DNA from: Aureimonas altamirensis
Lineage (GTDB): Bacteria; Pseudomonadota; Alphaproteobacteria; Rhizobiales; Rhizobiaceae
Length of the DNA: 64,000 bases
Assembly (NCBI RefSeq): GCF_001463885.1
Contig: NZ_BBWQ01000001.1
Span: forward strand, 62,001-126,000
Direction of reading: 5' to 3'
Shown here: positions 18,709-27,932 of the stretch, piece by piece
Numbering within the stretch: the first letter of the stretch is position 1
Layout of the letters: every line of letters begins with the position of its first letter
Translations under genes and position numbers: made by a program
Notes under the pieces: model-generated
Seen by the model: only the letters and a program-made list of their open reading frames with translations
Database searches by the model: none
What the model was told of the DNA's origin: nothing

Positions 18709-19349
18709 GTGGTTCCGAGCGCGTTGCCTGGCCTTCCTTCCGACGTTCGCTGGTGGCGATCCTGCGCGGCATCACCATCGACGAGGTGGAGCCGGTCGTC
18801 GACGCACTCGTGGAAGCCGGCTTCGAGGCCATCGAGATCCCGTTGAATTCGCCGGCTCCGTTCCGGTCCATCGAGGCGGCGGTGCGCCTTGCACCGCAGA
18901 CCCACTATGTGGGCGCCGGCACCGTCCTGAGCGTCGAGGATGTCGACAGGCTGGCGCATGTGGGCGGGCGGCTGATGGTCAGCCCCAATGTGGACCCGGC
19001 CGTCATCGCACGGGCGGCAGAGCAGGGAATGGTGACGATGCCGGGCGTGTTTACGCCCACCGAAGCCCTGGCAGCCTGGCATGCAGGGGCCGTGGCGCTG
19101 AAGTTCTTTCCGGCCAGCGTGCTTGGCCCCGCCGGTATCGCGGCGATTTCGGCGGTGCTGCCGAAAGAGGCGGTCCTGGGGGCGGTCGGCGGTGTTTCGG
19201 AAGGCGATTTTTCGGCCTATGCCGGCTACGGCATCAGGGCGTTCGGCCTCGGCTCGAGCCTCTACAAGCCCGGCCTGTCGACGGCCGAGGTGGCGGCTCG
19301 GGCCAAGGCGGCCATAACCGCCTACGACGCGGTATTCGGCACCGGCTAG
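18705..19349 (+). CDS. dgoA: 2-dehydro-3-deoxy-6-phosphogalactonate aldolase
   Basis: The 214-residue class I aldolase of the KDPG/KDPGal family has Glu44 in EAIEIPLNSP, the GAGTVLS motif, and the Schiff-base Lys133 in ALKFFPAS. The PLNSP motif is typical of KDPGal rather than KDPG aldolases. It cleaves 6-phospho-2-keto-3-deoxygalactonate to pyruvate and glyceraldehyde 3-phosphate, completing the De Ley-Doudoroff route. The ATG overlaps the dgoK stop. The short 30-bp repeat array starts 11 bp after its stop. Confidence 0.92.
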   Translation: MSGSERVAWPSFRRSLVAILRGITIDEVEPVVDALVEAGFEAIEIPLNSPAPFRSIEAAVRLAPQTHYVGAGTVLSVEDVDRLAHVGGRLMVSPNVDPAVIARAAEQGMVTMPGVFTPTEALAAWHAGAVALKFFPASVLGPAGIAAISAVLPKEAVLGAVGGVSEGDFSAYAGYGIRAFGLGSSLYKPGLSTAEVAARAKAAITAYDAVFGTG

Positions 19350-19360
19350 GCCGGGGCCCG

Positions 19361-19450
19361 CATGGCGGGGAGCCATGCAGAACGACTTCGCATGGCGAGG
19401 AGCCATGCAGCATGATTTGACATGGCAGGGAGCCATGCCGAACGACTAGC
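19361..19450. repeat. Three 30-bp tandem repeats with hairpins between dgoA and chvE
   Basis: Three units of exactly 30 bp start at 19361, 19391 and 19421. Each opens with CATGGC-N5-GCCATG, a perfect 6-bp stem with a purine loop (GGGGA, GAGGA, AGGGA), and continues with a less conserved tail (GCAGAACGACTT, GCAGCATGATTT, GCCGAACGACTA). The stems do not vary while loops and tails do, which points to selection on structure. Each loop and 3' stem also resembles a ribosome site followed by an ATG. A fourth, smaller hairpin CCGCA-TGG-TGCGG follows at 19454-19466, just before the real chvE ribosome site. No known element was recognised. Confidence 0.85.
19375..19449 (+). other. Possible 24-residue peptide across the repeats (doubtful)
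   Basis: Because the unit length is a multiple of three, an ATG at 19375 opens a 24-codon frame ending at TAG 19447-19449, with purine-rich GGGGAG just upstream. The product repeats a decapeptide of the type MQNDFAWRGA, then [10 protein letters not shown], then MPND. Other frames also stay open through part of the array, so the frame may be a by-product of the repeat. It could act as a leader peptide for chvE, but nothing shows that it is translated. Confidence 0.15.
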
Positions 19451-19487
19451 GGTCCGCATGGTGCGGCTGCCTGGGGAGGATTTCGCA

Positions 19488-20549
19488 ATGAGGACTTTCG
19501 TGAAATGGGCCGCCGCGCTTGCCCTCGGGGCGGCGATGGTGCTGCCGGCCAGCGCGCAGGACAAGGGCCTCGTCGGCATCGCCATGCCGACGAAGTCGTC
19601 GGCACGGTGGATCGACGACGGCAACAACATGTCGAAGACCCTGCAGGAGCGCGGTTACGAGACCGACCTGCAATACGCCGAGGACGACATCCCCAACCAG
19701 CTCTCGCAGGTCGAGAACATGGTGGTGAAGGGCTCCAAGGTGCTGGTGATCGCGTCGATCGACGGCACCACGCTTTCCGACGTGCTGCAGCAGGCCGCCG
19801 ACATGGACGTGAAGACGATCGCCTACGACCGGCTGATCCGCGATACGCCCAATGTCGACTATTACGCCACGTTCGACAATTTCCAGGTCGGCGTCCTGCA
19901 GGCCACTTCCATCGTCGACAGCCTGGACCTCGCCAACCAGGCGGGACCGTTCAACATCGAGCTGTTCGGCGGCTCGCCGGACGACAACAACGCCTACTTC
20001 TTCTATGACGGCGCCATGAGCGTTCTGCAGCCCTATATCGACAGCGGCAAGCTGGTCGTCGGCTCGGGCCAGACGGGAATGGCCCAGGTTTCCACGCTGC
20101 GCTGGGACCCGGCCGTGGCGCAGGCCCGCATGGACAACATCCTGTCCGCCTTCTACCCCGACAAGCGCGTCGATGCCGTGCTGTCGCCCTATGACGGCCT
20201 GTCGATCGGTATCCTGTCTTCGCTGAAGGGCGTCGGCTACGGATCGGCCGACATGAAGATGCCGGTCGTGACCGGGCAGGATGCCGAGGTGCAGTCGATC
20301 AAGTCGATCCTGGCCGGGGAACAGACCTCGACCATCTTCAAGGACACGCGCGAACTGGCCCGCGTGACGGCCGACATGGTGGATGCTGTCATCAACGGCA
20401 CCGAACCGCAGGTCAACGATACCGAGACCTACAATAACGGCGTCAAGGTCGTTCCGTCCTACCTGTTGAAGCCGGTCGTGGTGACCAAGGACAACTGGAA
20501 GGAAATACTGGTCGACAGCGGCTACTACACCGAAGCCCAACTCCAGTAG
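19488..20549 (+). CDS. chvE: ChvE-type multiple sugar-binding periplasmic protein
   Basis: The 353-residue protein has a signal peptide ending VLPASAQ (about residue 23) and is ChvE-like throughout, for example [20 protein letters not shown] (exactly the N-terminal sugar-site region), [20 protein letters not shown] and [12 protein letters not shown]. ChvE binds galactose, arabinose, glucose and related sugars; in Agrobacterium it also signals to VirA. No virA is present here, so uptake is the likely role. The start at 19488 has GGGGAGGA in front; the frame continues upstream through the third 30-bp repeat but without a signal peptide. Confidence 0.93.
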   Translation: MRTFVKWAAALALGAAMVLPASAQDKGLVGIAMPTKSSARWIDDGNNMSKTLQERGYETDLQYAEDDIPNQLSQVENMVVKGSKVLVIASIDGTTLSDVLQQAADMDVKTIAYDRLIRDTPNVDYYATFDNFQVGVLQATSIVDSLDLANQAGPFNIELFGGSPDDNNAYFFYDGAMSVLQPYIDSGKLVVGSGQTGMAQVSTLRWDPAVAQARMDNILSAFYPDKRVDAVLSPYDGLSIGILSSLKGVGYGSADMKMPVVTGQDAEVQSIKSILAGEQTSTIFKDTRELARVTADMVDAVINGTEPQVNDTETYNNGVKVVPSYLLKPVVVTKDNWKEILVDSGYYTEAQLQ

Positions 20550-20557
20550 GACCGAAT

Positions 20558-20579
20558 GGGGCGCCGGCGACGGCGCCCC
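20558..20579 (+). terminator. Intercistronic hairpin between chvE and gguA
   Basis: GGGGCGCC (20558-20565) and GGCGCCCC (20572-20579) form an 8-bp stem with a 6-nt loop, 9 bp after the chvE stop. The following TTCGTC is a poor U tract, so it is more likely an attenuator or mRNA-stabilising end than a full terminator. It would favour ChvE over GguAB expression. Confidence 0.6.
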
Positions 20580-20616
20580 TTCGTCTGCGGTATCGTCACG
20601 GCCGTTGGAGGCGCAC

Positions 20617-22149
20617 ATGAACGCCATTCTGGAAATGCGGGGCATCTCCAAGTCCTTCACCGGGGTCAAGGCCCTTTCCGAAGTGAACCTTGCGGTGCAG
20701 CCCGCCGAAATCCATGCCGTCGTCGGCGAAAACGGCGCCGGCAAGTCTACCTTGATGAAGGTGCTGTCCGGCGTCTATCCGCATGGCAGCTACGATGGGC
20801 AGATCCTTTTCGAGGGCGAGGAGCGCAGCTTCCGCACGGTGAACGATTCCGAGGCGCTCGGCATCATCATCATCCATCAGGAGCTTGCCCTCATCCCCCT
20901 GATGTCGATTGCCGAAAACATATTTCTCGGCAATGCGCCGACGCGGATGGGCGTCATCGACCGGTCGGCCGTCTTCGAGCGTTCCCGCGAGCTGCTGCGC
21001 AAGGTTGGCCTGAAGGAGAATCCCGATACGAAGATCGCCGATCTCGGCGTCGGCAAGCAGCAATTGGTGGAGATCGCCAAGGCGCTGTCGAAGGAAGTGA
21101 AGCTGCTCATCCTCGACGAGCCGACGGCCAGCCTCAACGAAGCCGATTCCGATGCGCTGCTTGCGCTTCTGACTGAGTTCCGGCGCCAGGGCATCTCCTC
21201 GATCCTGATCTCGCACAAGCTGAACGAGATCTCCAAGGTGGCCGACCGCATCACTGTGCTGCGCGATGGCAAGACCGTCGCCACCATGGATTGCCATGCC
21301 GGCCCGGTCGAGGAAGACGAGATCATCCGCAAGATGGTGGATCGCGACCTGGAAAGCCGCTTCCCCAAGCGCGAACCGAAGATCGGCGAGACAATCCTGT
21401 CCATCCGCGACTGGTCGGTGGAGGACCCGCTCCACCCGGGACGGCAGGCCGTGAAGAGCCTCAGCCTCGACCTGCGCGCCGGCGAAATCCTCGGCATTGC
21501 GGGGCTGATGGGGGCAGGGCGCACGGAATTCGCCATGAGCGTCTTCGGCCGCTCGTGGGGGCGCAACATCCGGGGCACCGTCACCATGCACGGCAAGCCG
21601 GTGGACCTGTCCACCGTGCCCGCCGCCATTCGTGCCGGGCTTGCCTATGTGACGGAAGACCGCAAGCAGCTTGGCCTGCTTCTGGACGAGGATATCCGCA
21701 AGAACATTTCGCTTGCCCATCTTGCCGGCGTGTCGCGCCGCGGCGTGCTGGACGACATCCAGGAGCTGCAGGTCGCCAATACCTATCGCCAGAAGATGCG
21801 TATCCGGTCTTCCAGCGTGTACCAGGAGACCGGCAAGCTGTCGGGCGGCAACCAGCAGAAGGTTGTCCTGTCGAAATGGCTCTTCTCGGAGCCGGAAGTG
21901 CTCATCCTCGACGAGCCGACGCGCGGCATCGACGTCGGGGCAAAGTATGAAATCTATTCCATCATCAACAGCCTGGCCGACAGCGGCAAGGGAGTGATCG
22001 TGATCTCGTCCGAGATGCCGGAACTGCTGGGTATCTGCGACCGCATCCTCGTGATGAACGAGGGCAGCTTCGTCGGCGCCTTCACCCGCGAAGAGGCCAG
22101 CCAGGAAAAGATCATGCGCGCCATCATGCGCAAGGAGACCCTGAAATGA
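20617..22149 (+). CDS. gguA: Sugar ABC transporter ATPase GguA
   Basis: The 510-residue protein contains two ABC domains. The first has a Walker [10 protein letters not shown] at residues 37-45; the second has the degenerate GLMGAGRTE and the signature [14 protein letters not shown], the usual arrangement in monosaccharide importers. It drives ChvE-dependent sugar uptake with GguB. ATG 20617 was chosen because GGAGG lies 5 nt upstream; a TTG 12 bp earlier is less likely. The stop overlaps gguB (ATGA). Confidence 0.93.
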   Translation: MNAILEMRGISKSFTGVKALSEVNLAVQPAEIHAVVGENGAGKSTLMKVLSGVYPHGSYDGQILFEGEERSFRTVNDSEALGIIIIHQELALIPLMSIAENIFLGNAPTRMGVIDRSAVFERSRELLRKVGLKENPDTKIADLGVGKQQLVEIAKALSKEVKLLILDEPTASLNEADSDALLALLTEFRRQGISSILISHKLNEISKVADRITVLRDGKTVATMDCHAGPVEEDEIIRKMVDRDLESRFPKREPKIGETILSIRDWSVEDPLHPGRQAVKSLSLDLRAGEILGIAGLMGAGRTEFAMSVFGRSWGRNIRGTVTMHGKPVDLSTVPAAIRAGLAYVTEDRKQLGLLLDEDIRKNISLAHLAGVSRRGVLDDIQELQVANTYRQKMRIRSSSVYQETGKLSGGNQQKVVLSKWLFSEPEVLILDEPTRGIDVGAKYEIYSIINSLADSGKGVIVISSEMPELLGICDRILVMNEGSFVGAFTREEASQEKIMRAIMRKETLK

Positions 22150-23333
22150 GCGACAATCCGGCAACCATCGGGGAAACGCGCAGCTATAGCGGTTTCCTGA
22201 AAAACAACCTGCGCGAATATGGAATGCTGCTGTCGCTGCTGGCGATCATGATCTTCTTTCAGGTCATGACCGACGGCACGCTGATGCGGCCGCTGAACCT
22301 GACCAACCTGATCCTGCAGAACAGCTACATCGTCATCATGGCGCTCGGCATGCTTCTGGTGATCGTATCGGGCCATATCGACCTTTCGGTCGGCTCCGTC
22401 GCCGGCTTCGTCGGCGCGGTGGCAGCCGTGCTGATGGTCAAGCTTGGCGTGCCCGCCATCGCGGCCGTCGCCATCTGCCTTGCCATCGGCGCCGCCATCG
22501 GGGCGGCGCAGGGCTGGTTCGTCGCCTACCTGCGCATCCCGTCCTTCATTGTCACGCTGGCGGGGATGCTGGTGTTCAAGGGGCTCAGCCTCGCCGTTCT
22601 CGGCGGCGCATCGGTTGGCCCGTTTCCCACCACCTTCCAGCGCCTGTCGTCCGGCTTCATCCCCGACGTCTTCGCGACGCCGGGCCTGAAGCTGACATCG
22701 CTGATCCTCGGCACCGTGCTGGCGCTGGGGCTGGTCTACCTCAACTTCCGCAACAGGGCGCGCCAGCAGCGCCACCAGACCGAAACGGAGCCCTATGGCT
22801 TCTTCGTCCTGAAGAACATCGTGCTCTTTTCCGTCGTCACCTATTTCACCTACCTTCTCGCATCGCTGCGCGGGCTTCCCAATGTACTGATCATCATGGT
22901 GGCGCTGATCGCGCTCTATGCCTTCCTTGCCAACCGCACCACCATCGGCCGGCAGATCTATGCCGTCGGCGGCAACGAGAAGGCGGCGAAGCTTTCGGGC
23001 GTCATGACCGAGCGTCTGACCTTCCTGACCTTCGTCAACATGGGTATCCTGGCGGCGCTGGCCGGCCTCATCTTCGCCGCGCGGTTGAACACGGCGACGC
23101 CGAAGGCCGGTCTCGGCTTCGAGCTGGACGTCATCGCCGCCTGCTTCATCGGCGGCGCGTCGGCCTATGGCGGTGTCGGCAAGGTGGTGGGCGCGGTGAT
23201 CGGCGCCTTCATCATGGGCGTCATGAACAACGGCATGTCCATCCTGGGTATCGGCATCGATTACCAGCAGGTCATCAAGGGCATCGTGCTGCTGGGGGCC
23301 GTCTGCATCGATGTCTACAACCAGCGCCGTTGA
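22146..23333 (+). CDS. gguB: Sugar ABC transporter permease GguB
   Basis: The 395-residue integral membrane protein has around ten hydrophobic segments and family motifs [28 protein letters not shown] and [24 protein letters not shown] (quoted as [16 protein letters not shown]). It matches GguB, the single permease of the ChvE-GguAB importer, which presumably works as a dimer. It starts inside the gguA stop. In Agrobacterium gguC follows gguB; here the next gene is purU, so gguC is missing at this place. Confidence 0.93.
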   Translation: MSDNPATIGETRSYSGFLKNNLREYGMLLSLLAIMIFFQVMTDGTLMRPLNLTNLILQNSYIVIMALGMLLVIVSGHIDLSVGSVAGFVGAVAAVLMVKLGVPAIAAVAICLAIGAAIGAAQGWFVAYLRIPSFIVTLAGMLVFKGLSLAVLGGASVGPFPTTFQRLSSGFIPDVFATPGLKLTSLILGTVLALGLVYLNFRNRARQQRHQTETEPYGFFVLKNIVLFSVVTYFTYLLASLRGLPNVLIIMVALIALYAFLANRTTIGRQIYAVGGNEKAAKLSGVMTERLTFLTFVNMGILAALAGLIFAARLNTATPKAGLGFELDVIAACFIGGASAYGGVGKVVGAVIGAFIMGVMNNGMSILGIGIDYQQVIKGIVLLGAVCIDVYNQRR

Positions 23334-23406
23334 AGCGTAACGCGGTTTGCGCACGGGCCGGGATGATTTATAGGCGGTGCAACATTCCTTTCATGGAGTC
23401 GCCGCC

Positions 23407-24267
23407 ATGCCCGACCAGTACGTCCTATCGCTGTCGTGCCCGAACAAGCCGGGCATCGTGGCCTCGGTGTCGCGCCATCTCTACGAGCATGGCGCCGACA
23501 TCCGCGAGGCGCATCAGTTCGACGACGAGGAAACCGGCCGCTTCTTCATGCGGGTGCGCTTCAATTTCGTCGAGGCCGGCGGCGACAGCGAAGCGCTGCG
23601 CAGCGCGTTCGACGCTGTGGCGCAGCGCCACGACATGGACTGGAGCCTCAATTGCGCGGCGCGGCGCCAGAAGGTGCTGATCCTTGTGTCGCGCTTCGAC
23701 CATTGCCTCGCCGACCTTTTGTATCGCTGGCGCATCGGCGAGCTGTCCATGGATATCGTCGGCATCGTCGCCAACTACCCGCGCGAGACCTACGCCCATC
23801 TCGACCTTGCGGATATCCCGTTCCATTATCTGCCGGTGACCCGGCAGACCAAGCTGGAGCAGGAGGCGGACGTCTGGCGCGTCGTGCAGCAGACGGGGGC
23901 AGACCTTGTCGTGCTGGCGCGCTACATGCAGATCCTGTCGGACGGGCTCGCCGCGAAACTGGCCGGCCGCTGCATCAACATCCACCACTCTTTCCTGCCG
24001 GGGTTCAAGGGCGCACGCCCCTACCACCAGGCGCATCGCCGCGGCGTCAAGCTGATCGGCGCGACGGCGCACTACGTGACGGCCGACCTCGACGAGGGGC
24101 CGATCATCGAGCAGGACGTGGAGCGGATCGCCCACCACGACACGCCGGACGACCTTGTCCGCAAGGGACGCGATATCGAGCGCCGCGTTTTGGCGCGGGC
24201 GATTGCCTGGCATCTGGAAGGCCGCGTCATACCGAACGGTGCCAAGACCGTCGTATTCCGGGATTGA
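23407..24267 (+). CDS. purU: Formyltetrahydrofolate deformylase
   Basis: The 286-residue protein has an N-terminal ACT domain (about residues 5-80, starting [20 protein letters not shown]) and a C-terminal formyltransferase fold. The catalytic set is visible: Asn191 and His193 in [20 protein letters not shown], and Asp229 in [12 protein letters not shown]. It hydrolyses 10-formyl-THF to formate and THF. The ATG at 23407 has GGAG 8 nt upstream. It is followed 9 bp later by folD, joining two steps of folate one-carbon balance. Confidence 0.93.
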   Translation: MPDQYVLSLSCPNKPGIVASVSRHLYEHGADIREAHQFDDEETGRFFMRVRFNFVEAGGDSEALRSAFDAVAQRHDMDWSLNCAARRQKVLILVSRFDHCLADLLYRWRIGELSMDIVGIVANYPRETYAHLDLADIPFHYLPVTRQTKLEQEADVWRVVQQTGADLVVLARYMQILSDGLAAKLAGRCINIHHSFLPGFKGARPYHQAHRRGVKLIGATAHYVTADLDEGPIIEQDVERIAHHDTPDDLVRKGRDIERRVLARAIAWHLEGRVIPNGAKTVVFRD

Positions 24268-24276
24268 GGAATGTCC

Positions 24277-25158
24277 ATGCAGGCGAAACTGATCGACGGC
24301 AAGGCCGAGGCCGCAAATGTCCGCGCGGCGGTTGCCGAAAGGGCCGCAGCCTTTTCCGCGCGCCACGGCCGGAAGCCGGGCCTGGCCGTGGTGCTGGTGG
24401 GCAACGATCCCGCCAGCGAAGTCTATGTCGCCTCCAAGGTGCGGCTGACGCGTGAAGCCGGCATGGAGAGCTTCGAGCATCGCCTGCCCGCCGATACGGC
24501 GCAGGACGATCTCCTGGCGCTGGTGCGTCGCCTGAACGCGGATGACGCCGTGGACGGCATCCTGGTGCAACTGCCGCTGCCGGCGCCGCTGGATGCGGGG
24601 CCGGTTATCCTGGCGATCGACCCGGCCAAGGACGTGGACGGGCTCCACCCGGAAAATGCCGGCCGGCTCGTCGCCGGATTGCCCGGCCTCGTTCCGTGCA
24701 CGCCGATGGGGGCGATGCACCTGGCGCGCACCGTGCGCCCGCGCATGGACGGCCTCAATGCGGTGGTCATCGGACGCTCCAATCTTGTCGGCAAGCCCGT
24801 GGCGCAACTGCTGCTCAATGCCAACGCAACGGTGACGATGGCCCATTCGCGGACACAGGACCTCGCCGGACTGTGCCGCACCGCGGATATCCTGGTTGCG
24901 GCCGTCGGCCGCCCGGGAATGGTCAGGGGCGACTGGATCAAACCCGGCGCAACCGTGATCGACGTGGGCATCAACCGGCTGCCGCCGGCCGATGGGCAGG
25001 CCAAAGGGCGCCTTGTCGGGGACGTCGCCTTCGACGAAGCGGTCGCGGTGGCGGGCGCCATAACGCCGGTTCCCGGCGGCGTCGGGCCCATGACGATCGC
25101 CTTCCTGTTGCAGAATACATTGACCGCGGCAGAGCGGCGTGCGGATGTGATGCGATAA
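24277..25158 (+). CDS. folD: Bifunctional methylene-THF dehydrogenase/cyclohydrolase
   Basis: The 293-residue FolD carries the Tyr and Lys of [14 protein letters not shown], the cofactor motif [16 protein letters not shown] and [15 protein letters not shown]. It interconverts 5,10-methylene-THF and 10-formyl-THF, the substrate of PurU. An ATG lies at 24271 but GAGGA directly abuts it; the ATG at 24277 has the same GAGGA at a good 6-nt distance and was chosen. The enzyme is cytosolic and essential for one-carbon flow in many bacteria. Confidence 0.93.
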   Translation: MQAKLIDGKAEAANVRAAVAERAAAFSARHGRKPGLAVVLVGNDPASEVYVASKVRLTREAGMESFEHRLPADTAQDDLLALVRRLNADDAVDGILVQLPLPAPLDAGPVILAIDPAKDVDGLHPENAGRLVAGLPGLVPCTPMGAMHLARTVRPRMDGLNAVVIGRSNLVGKPVAQLLLNANATVTMAHSRTQDLAGLCRTADILVAAVGRPGMVRGDWIKPGATVIDVGINRLPPADGQAKGRLVGDVAFDEAVAVAGAITPVPGGVGPMTIAFLLQNTLTAAERRADVMR

Positions 25159-25227
25159 CCGCAGATTTCGTTTTGATTTTCGGGCAGAAACAGCCATACA
25201 GGCTGCGCTCCAGCATCGAGAACCAAG

Positions 25228-27858
25228 ATGACCGACCAGGCCATATCCTTCGGCTCAAAACCCCCGCGCGGCGGTGACACGGGTGCGCTCCTGCGCGCCC
25301 ATGACTGGCATAATACGGAGCTAGGCTCTCTCGAGAGCTGGTGCCCGAACCTGCGCGTCACGGTCGATGTGATGATCGACTCCCCGGTGCCGAAGGTCCT
25401 TATGTGGGGCCCGCAGCACCGGATGATCTACAATGACGGCTATATCGCCATTGCAGGGCGCCACCATCCGCATGCCTTCGGCGGACGCGTGGACGAGGTG
25501 TGGCCCGAGATCTGGGACTTCAATCGCCAGGTGCTGGAAACCGGCATGCGGGGCGAAGTGCAGGCCTTCCATGACCAGCTCATGGTGTTGAACCGCAGCG
25601 GTGCGATGGAGGAAGTGTATTTCGACCTCTTCTACACCCCGATCTATATCGACGAGGACACCGTCGGCGGGGTGCTGTGCACCGTGGTCGAGAATACCGG
25701 CCGTGTCCGGATGCGGCGAGAGCTGATGCACAGCACGAGGCGCTTCGAAGCGGCCGTGGCCGCTGTGGACGGCATCGTCTGGACCAACGACCCGGAGGGG
25801 CGCATGTCCGGCCCGCAGCCGGGCTGGCAGGCGCTGACCGGCCAGACACAGCAAGAATGCGAAGGCTTCGGCTGGGCCGAAGCCGTGCACCCGGATGACC
25901 GCGCGGCAAGCGTCGCCGCCTGGAACGAGGCGGTGGCCGAGCGCAAGACGTTCGTGTTCCAGCATCGCGTACGCCGCAAGGATGGCGAATGGCGCTGGTT
26001 CTCCATCCGCGCCGTTCCGAGCTTCAGCGACGATGGCAGCATCCGCGAATGGGTGGGCGTCCACACCGACGTCACCGACAAGCACCGGCAGGAGATCGCC
26101 CTGCGCGAGCATGCCGAGCAGCTCGAGCGGCAGATCCGCCATCGCCAGCGTGCCGAAGACCAGCTCCGCCATCTCAACGAGACGCTGGAAACCCGCATCG
26201 TCGAGGCCATCGCCGAACGGCGTCAGGCCGAGATCGCCCTGGCGCAGGCGCAGAAGATGGAGAGCATCGGCAAGCTGACCGGCGGCGTCGCGCACGATTT
26301 CAACAATCTGCTGCAGGTGGTGTCCGGCAATCTGCAATTGCTGGCAAGCGATATCGCCGGCAACGAACGGGCAGAGCGCCGCGTGGCCAACGCCATGGCG
26401 GGCGTATCGCGCGGGTCGAAGCTGGCGGCACAGCTTCTGGCCTTCGGACGGCGGCAGGCGCTGGAGCCCAAGGTGGTCAACGTGACGCGCTTCGTGCGCG
26501 GCATGGACGATATGCTGCGCCGTGCCATCGGCGAAGGGATCGAGATCGAGACCGTGGTCGGCGGCGGCCTGTGGAACACCTTCATCGACCCGACGCAGAT
26601 CGAGAATGCGCTGTTGAACCTTGCGATCAACGCGCGCGACGCGATGGACGGGCAGGGGCGGCTGACGATCGAACTCGGCAATGCCAGCCTGGACGACGCC
26701 TATGCGCGCCTGCACGAAGAGGTGACGCCCGGCCAGTACGTGATGCTGGCGGTGTCGGACACCGGCTGCGGCATGACGCCGGAGGTGATGGAGCGCGTCT
26801 TCGAGCCCTTCTTCTCCACCAAGAGCGAAGGCAAAGGCTCGGGCCTCGGCCTGTCGATGGTCTACGGGTTCGTCAAGCAGTCGGGCGGCCATGTGAAGAT
26901 CTATTCGGAACCCGGCCACGGCACCACGATCCGCCTGTACCTGCCGCGCGCCGTCGAGGCGGAAGACGTGGAAGTCGAGGTGGACACCGGGCCGGTGTCC
27001 GGCGGCACGGAAACCGTGCTCGTGGTGGAGGACGACGAAGAGGTGCGCGCCACCGTGGTGGAGATGCTGGGCGAGCTCGGCTACCGCGTGCTGAAAGCGG
27101 TGGACGCGACTTCCGCGCTGAGCGTTGTGGAAAGCGGCATCCCGATCGATCTTCTGTTTACCGACGTCGTCATGCCCGGCGCCCTGAAAAGCCCGGAGCT
27201 GGCCCGCAAGACGCGGGAGCGCCTACCGGGCGTCGCGGTTCTGTTCACCTCGGGCTACACCGAAAATTCCATCGTGCATGGCGGCCGTCTGGATGCCGGG
27301 GTAAACCTTCTGTCCAAGCCCTATACGCGCGAGGCGCTGGCGCGGAAGGTGCGCCACGTGCTGGCCAACCAGGCGCAGGCCAATTCGGGCGCGGCGCCGC
27401 GGCCCGTGGCCGATGCCCCGGCGGCCGACAGCGACGGCAAGAAAGCCAATGTCGTCGGCATTTCGGTCATGCTGGTCGAAGACGACGTGCTGATCCGCAT
27501 GAACACGGCCGAACTCCTGAAGGAGATGGGGCATCTTGTCGTCGAGGCCGGCAGTGCGGAAGAGGCGACGACCGCCCTCCAGACCATGCCGGTGAAAGTG
27601 CTGGTGACGGACGTGAACCTGCCCGGCATCTCCGGGCCGGACCTTGCACGCCGCGCGCTGGAACTCCGCCCGGACCTTGGCATCGTCTTCGCCACGGGCG
27701 ACCGGCATGTGGACGGCATCGAGGCTTTCGACCCGGCACGCACGACGATCCTGTCCAAGCCCTACGACATGCGCGGGCTGGAAAGGGCGATCTCCGGCGT
27801 ATTCGCAGGGGTGGCCGCGCAGGCGAGCCCGGCGCAGCGCACGACAGCCGATAGCTGA
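25228..27858 (+). CDS. Hybrid sensor histidine kinase with two receiver domains
   Basis: The 876-residue soluble protein has an N-terminal PAS-like sensor (about 25-165), a PAS_3 domain (170-285), a coiled coil (290-345), a HisKA with His356 in VAHDFNNLL, an ATPase domain (N-box NLAINARDAM, G motifs DTGCGM and GSGLGLSMVYG), a receiver with Asp646 (LLFTDVVMPG) and a second receiver with Asp795 (VLVTDVNLPG). No transmembrane segment is present, so the signal is cytosolic. No response regulator gene adjoins it. Its partner and signal are unknown. Confidence 0.9.
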   Translation: MTDQAISFGSKPPRGGDTGALLRAHDWHNTELGSLESWCPNLRVTVDVMIDSPVPKVLMWGPQHRMIYNDGYIAIAGRHHPHAFGGRVDEVWPEIWDFNRQVLETGMRGEVQAFHDQLMVLNRSGAMEEVYFDLFYTPIYIDEDTVGGVLCTVVENTGRVRMRRELMHSTRRFEAAVAAVDGIVWTNDPEGRMSGPQPGWQALTGQTQQECEGFGWAEAVHPDDRAASVAAWNEAVAERKTFVFQHRVRRKDGEWRWFSIRAVPSFSDDGSIREWVGVHTDVTDKHRQEIALREHAEQLERQIRHRQRAEDQLRHLNETLETRIVEAIAERRQAEIALAQAQKMESIGKLTGGVAHDFNNLLQVVSGNLQLLASDIAGNERAERRVANAMAGVSRGSKLAAQLLAFGRRQALEPKVVNVTRFVRGMDDMLRRAIGEGIEIETVVGGGLWNTFIDPTQIENALLNLAINARDAMDGQGRLTIELGNASLDDAYARLHEEVTPGQYVMLAVSDTGCGMTPEVMERVFEPFFSTKSEGKGSGLGLSMVYGFVKQSGGHVKIYSEPGHGTTIRLYLPRAVEAEDVEVEVDTGPVSGGTETVLVVEDDEEVRATVVEMLGELGYRVLKAVDATSALSVVESGIPIDLLFTDVVMPGALKSPELARKTRERLPGVAVLFTSGYTENSIVHGGRLDAGVNLLSKPYTREALARKVRHVLANQAQANSGAAPRPVADAPAADSDGKKANVVGISVMLVEDDVLIRMNTAELLKEMGHLVVEAGSAEEATTALQTMPVKVLVTDVNLPGISGPDLARRALELRPDLGIVFATGDRHVDGIEAFDPARTTILSKPYDMRGLERAISGVFAGVAAQASPAQRTTADS

Positions 27859-27876
27859 TCCCGGCAGGTACGCTAC

Positions 27877-27912
27877 AAAAAAAGGCCGAAGCGTATGCTC
27901 CGGCCTTTTTGG
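27877..27912. terminator. Bidirectional terminator
   Basis: An A tract, then GGCCG-A-AGC, a GTAT loop and GCT-C-CGGCC, then TTTTT form a stem with one mismatch flanked by A and T runs. It lies between the converging kinase and aminotransferase genes and works as a terminator in both directions by sequence. Confidence 0.85.
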
Positions 27913-27932
27913 TGGTCGATGACGATCGAGGA

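Noticed and set aside
19361-19450. CRISPR array
   Set aside because: The 30-bp units follow each other without unique spacers, there are only three, and no cas genes are nearby.
19422-19487. Longer N-terminus for ChvE starting in the third repeat
   Set aside because: The frame is open, but the strong GGGGAGGA site and signal peptide both point to the ATG at 19488.
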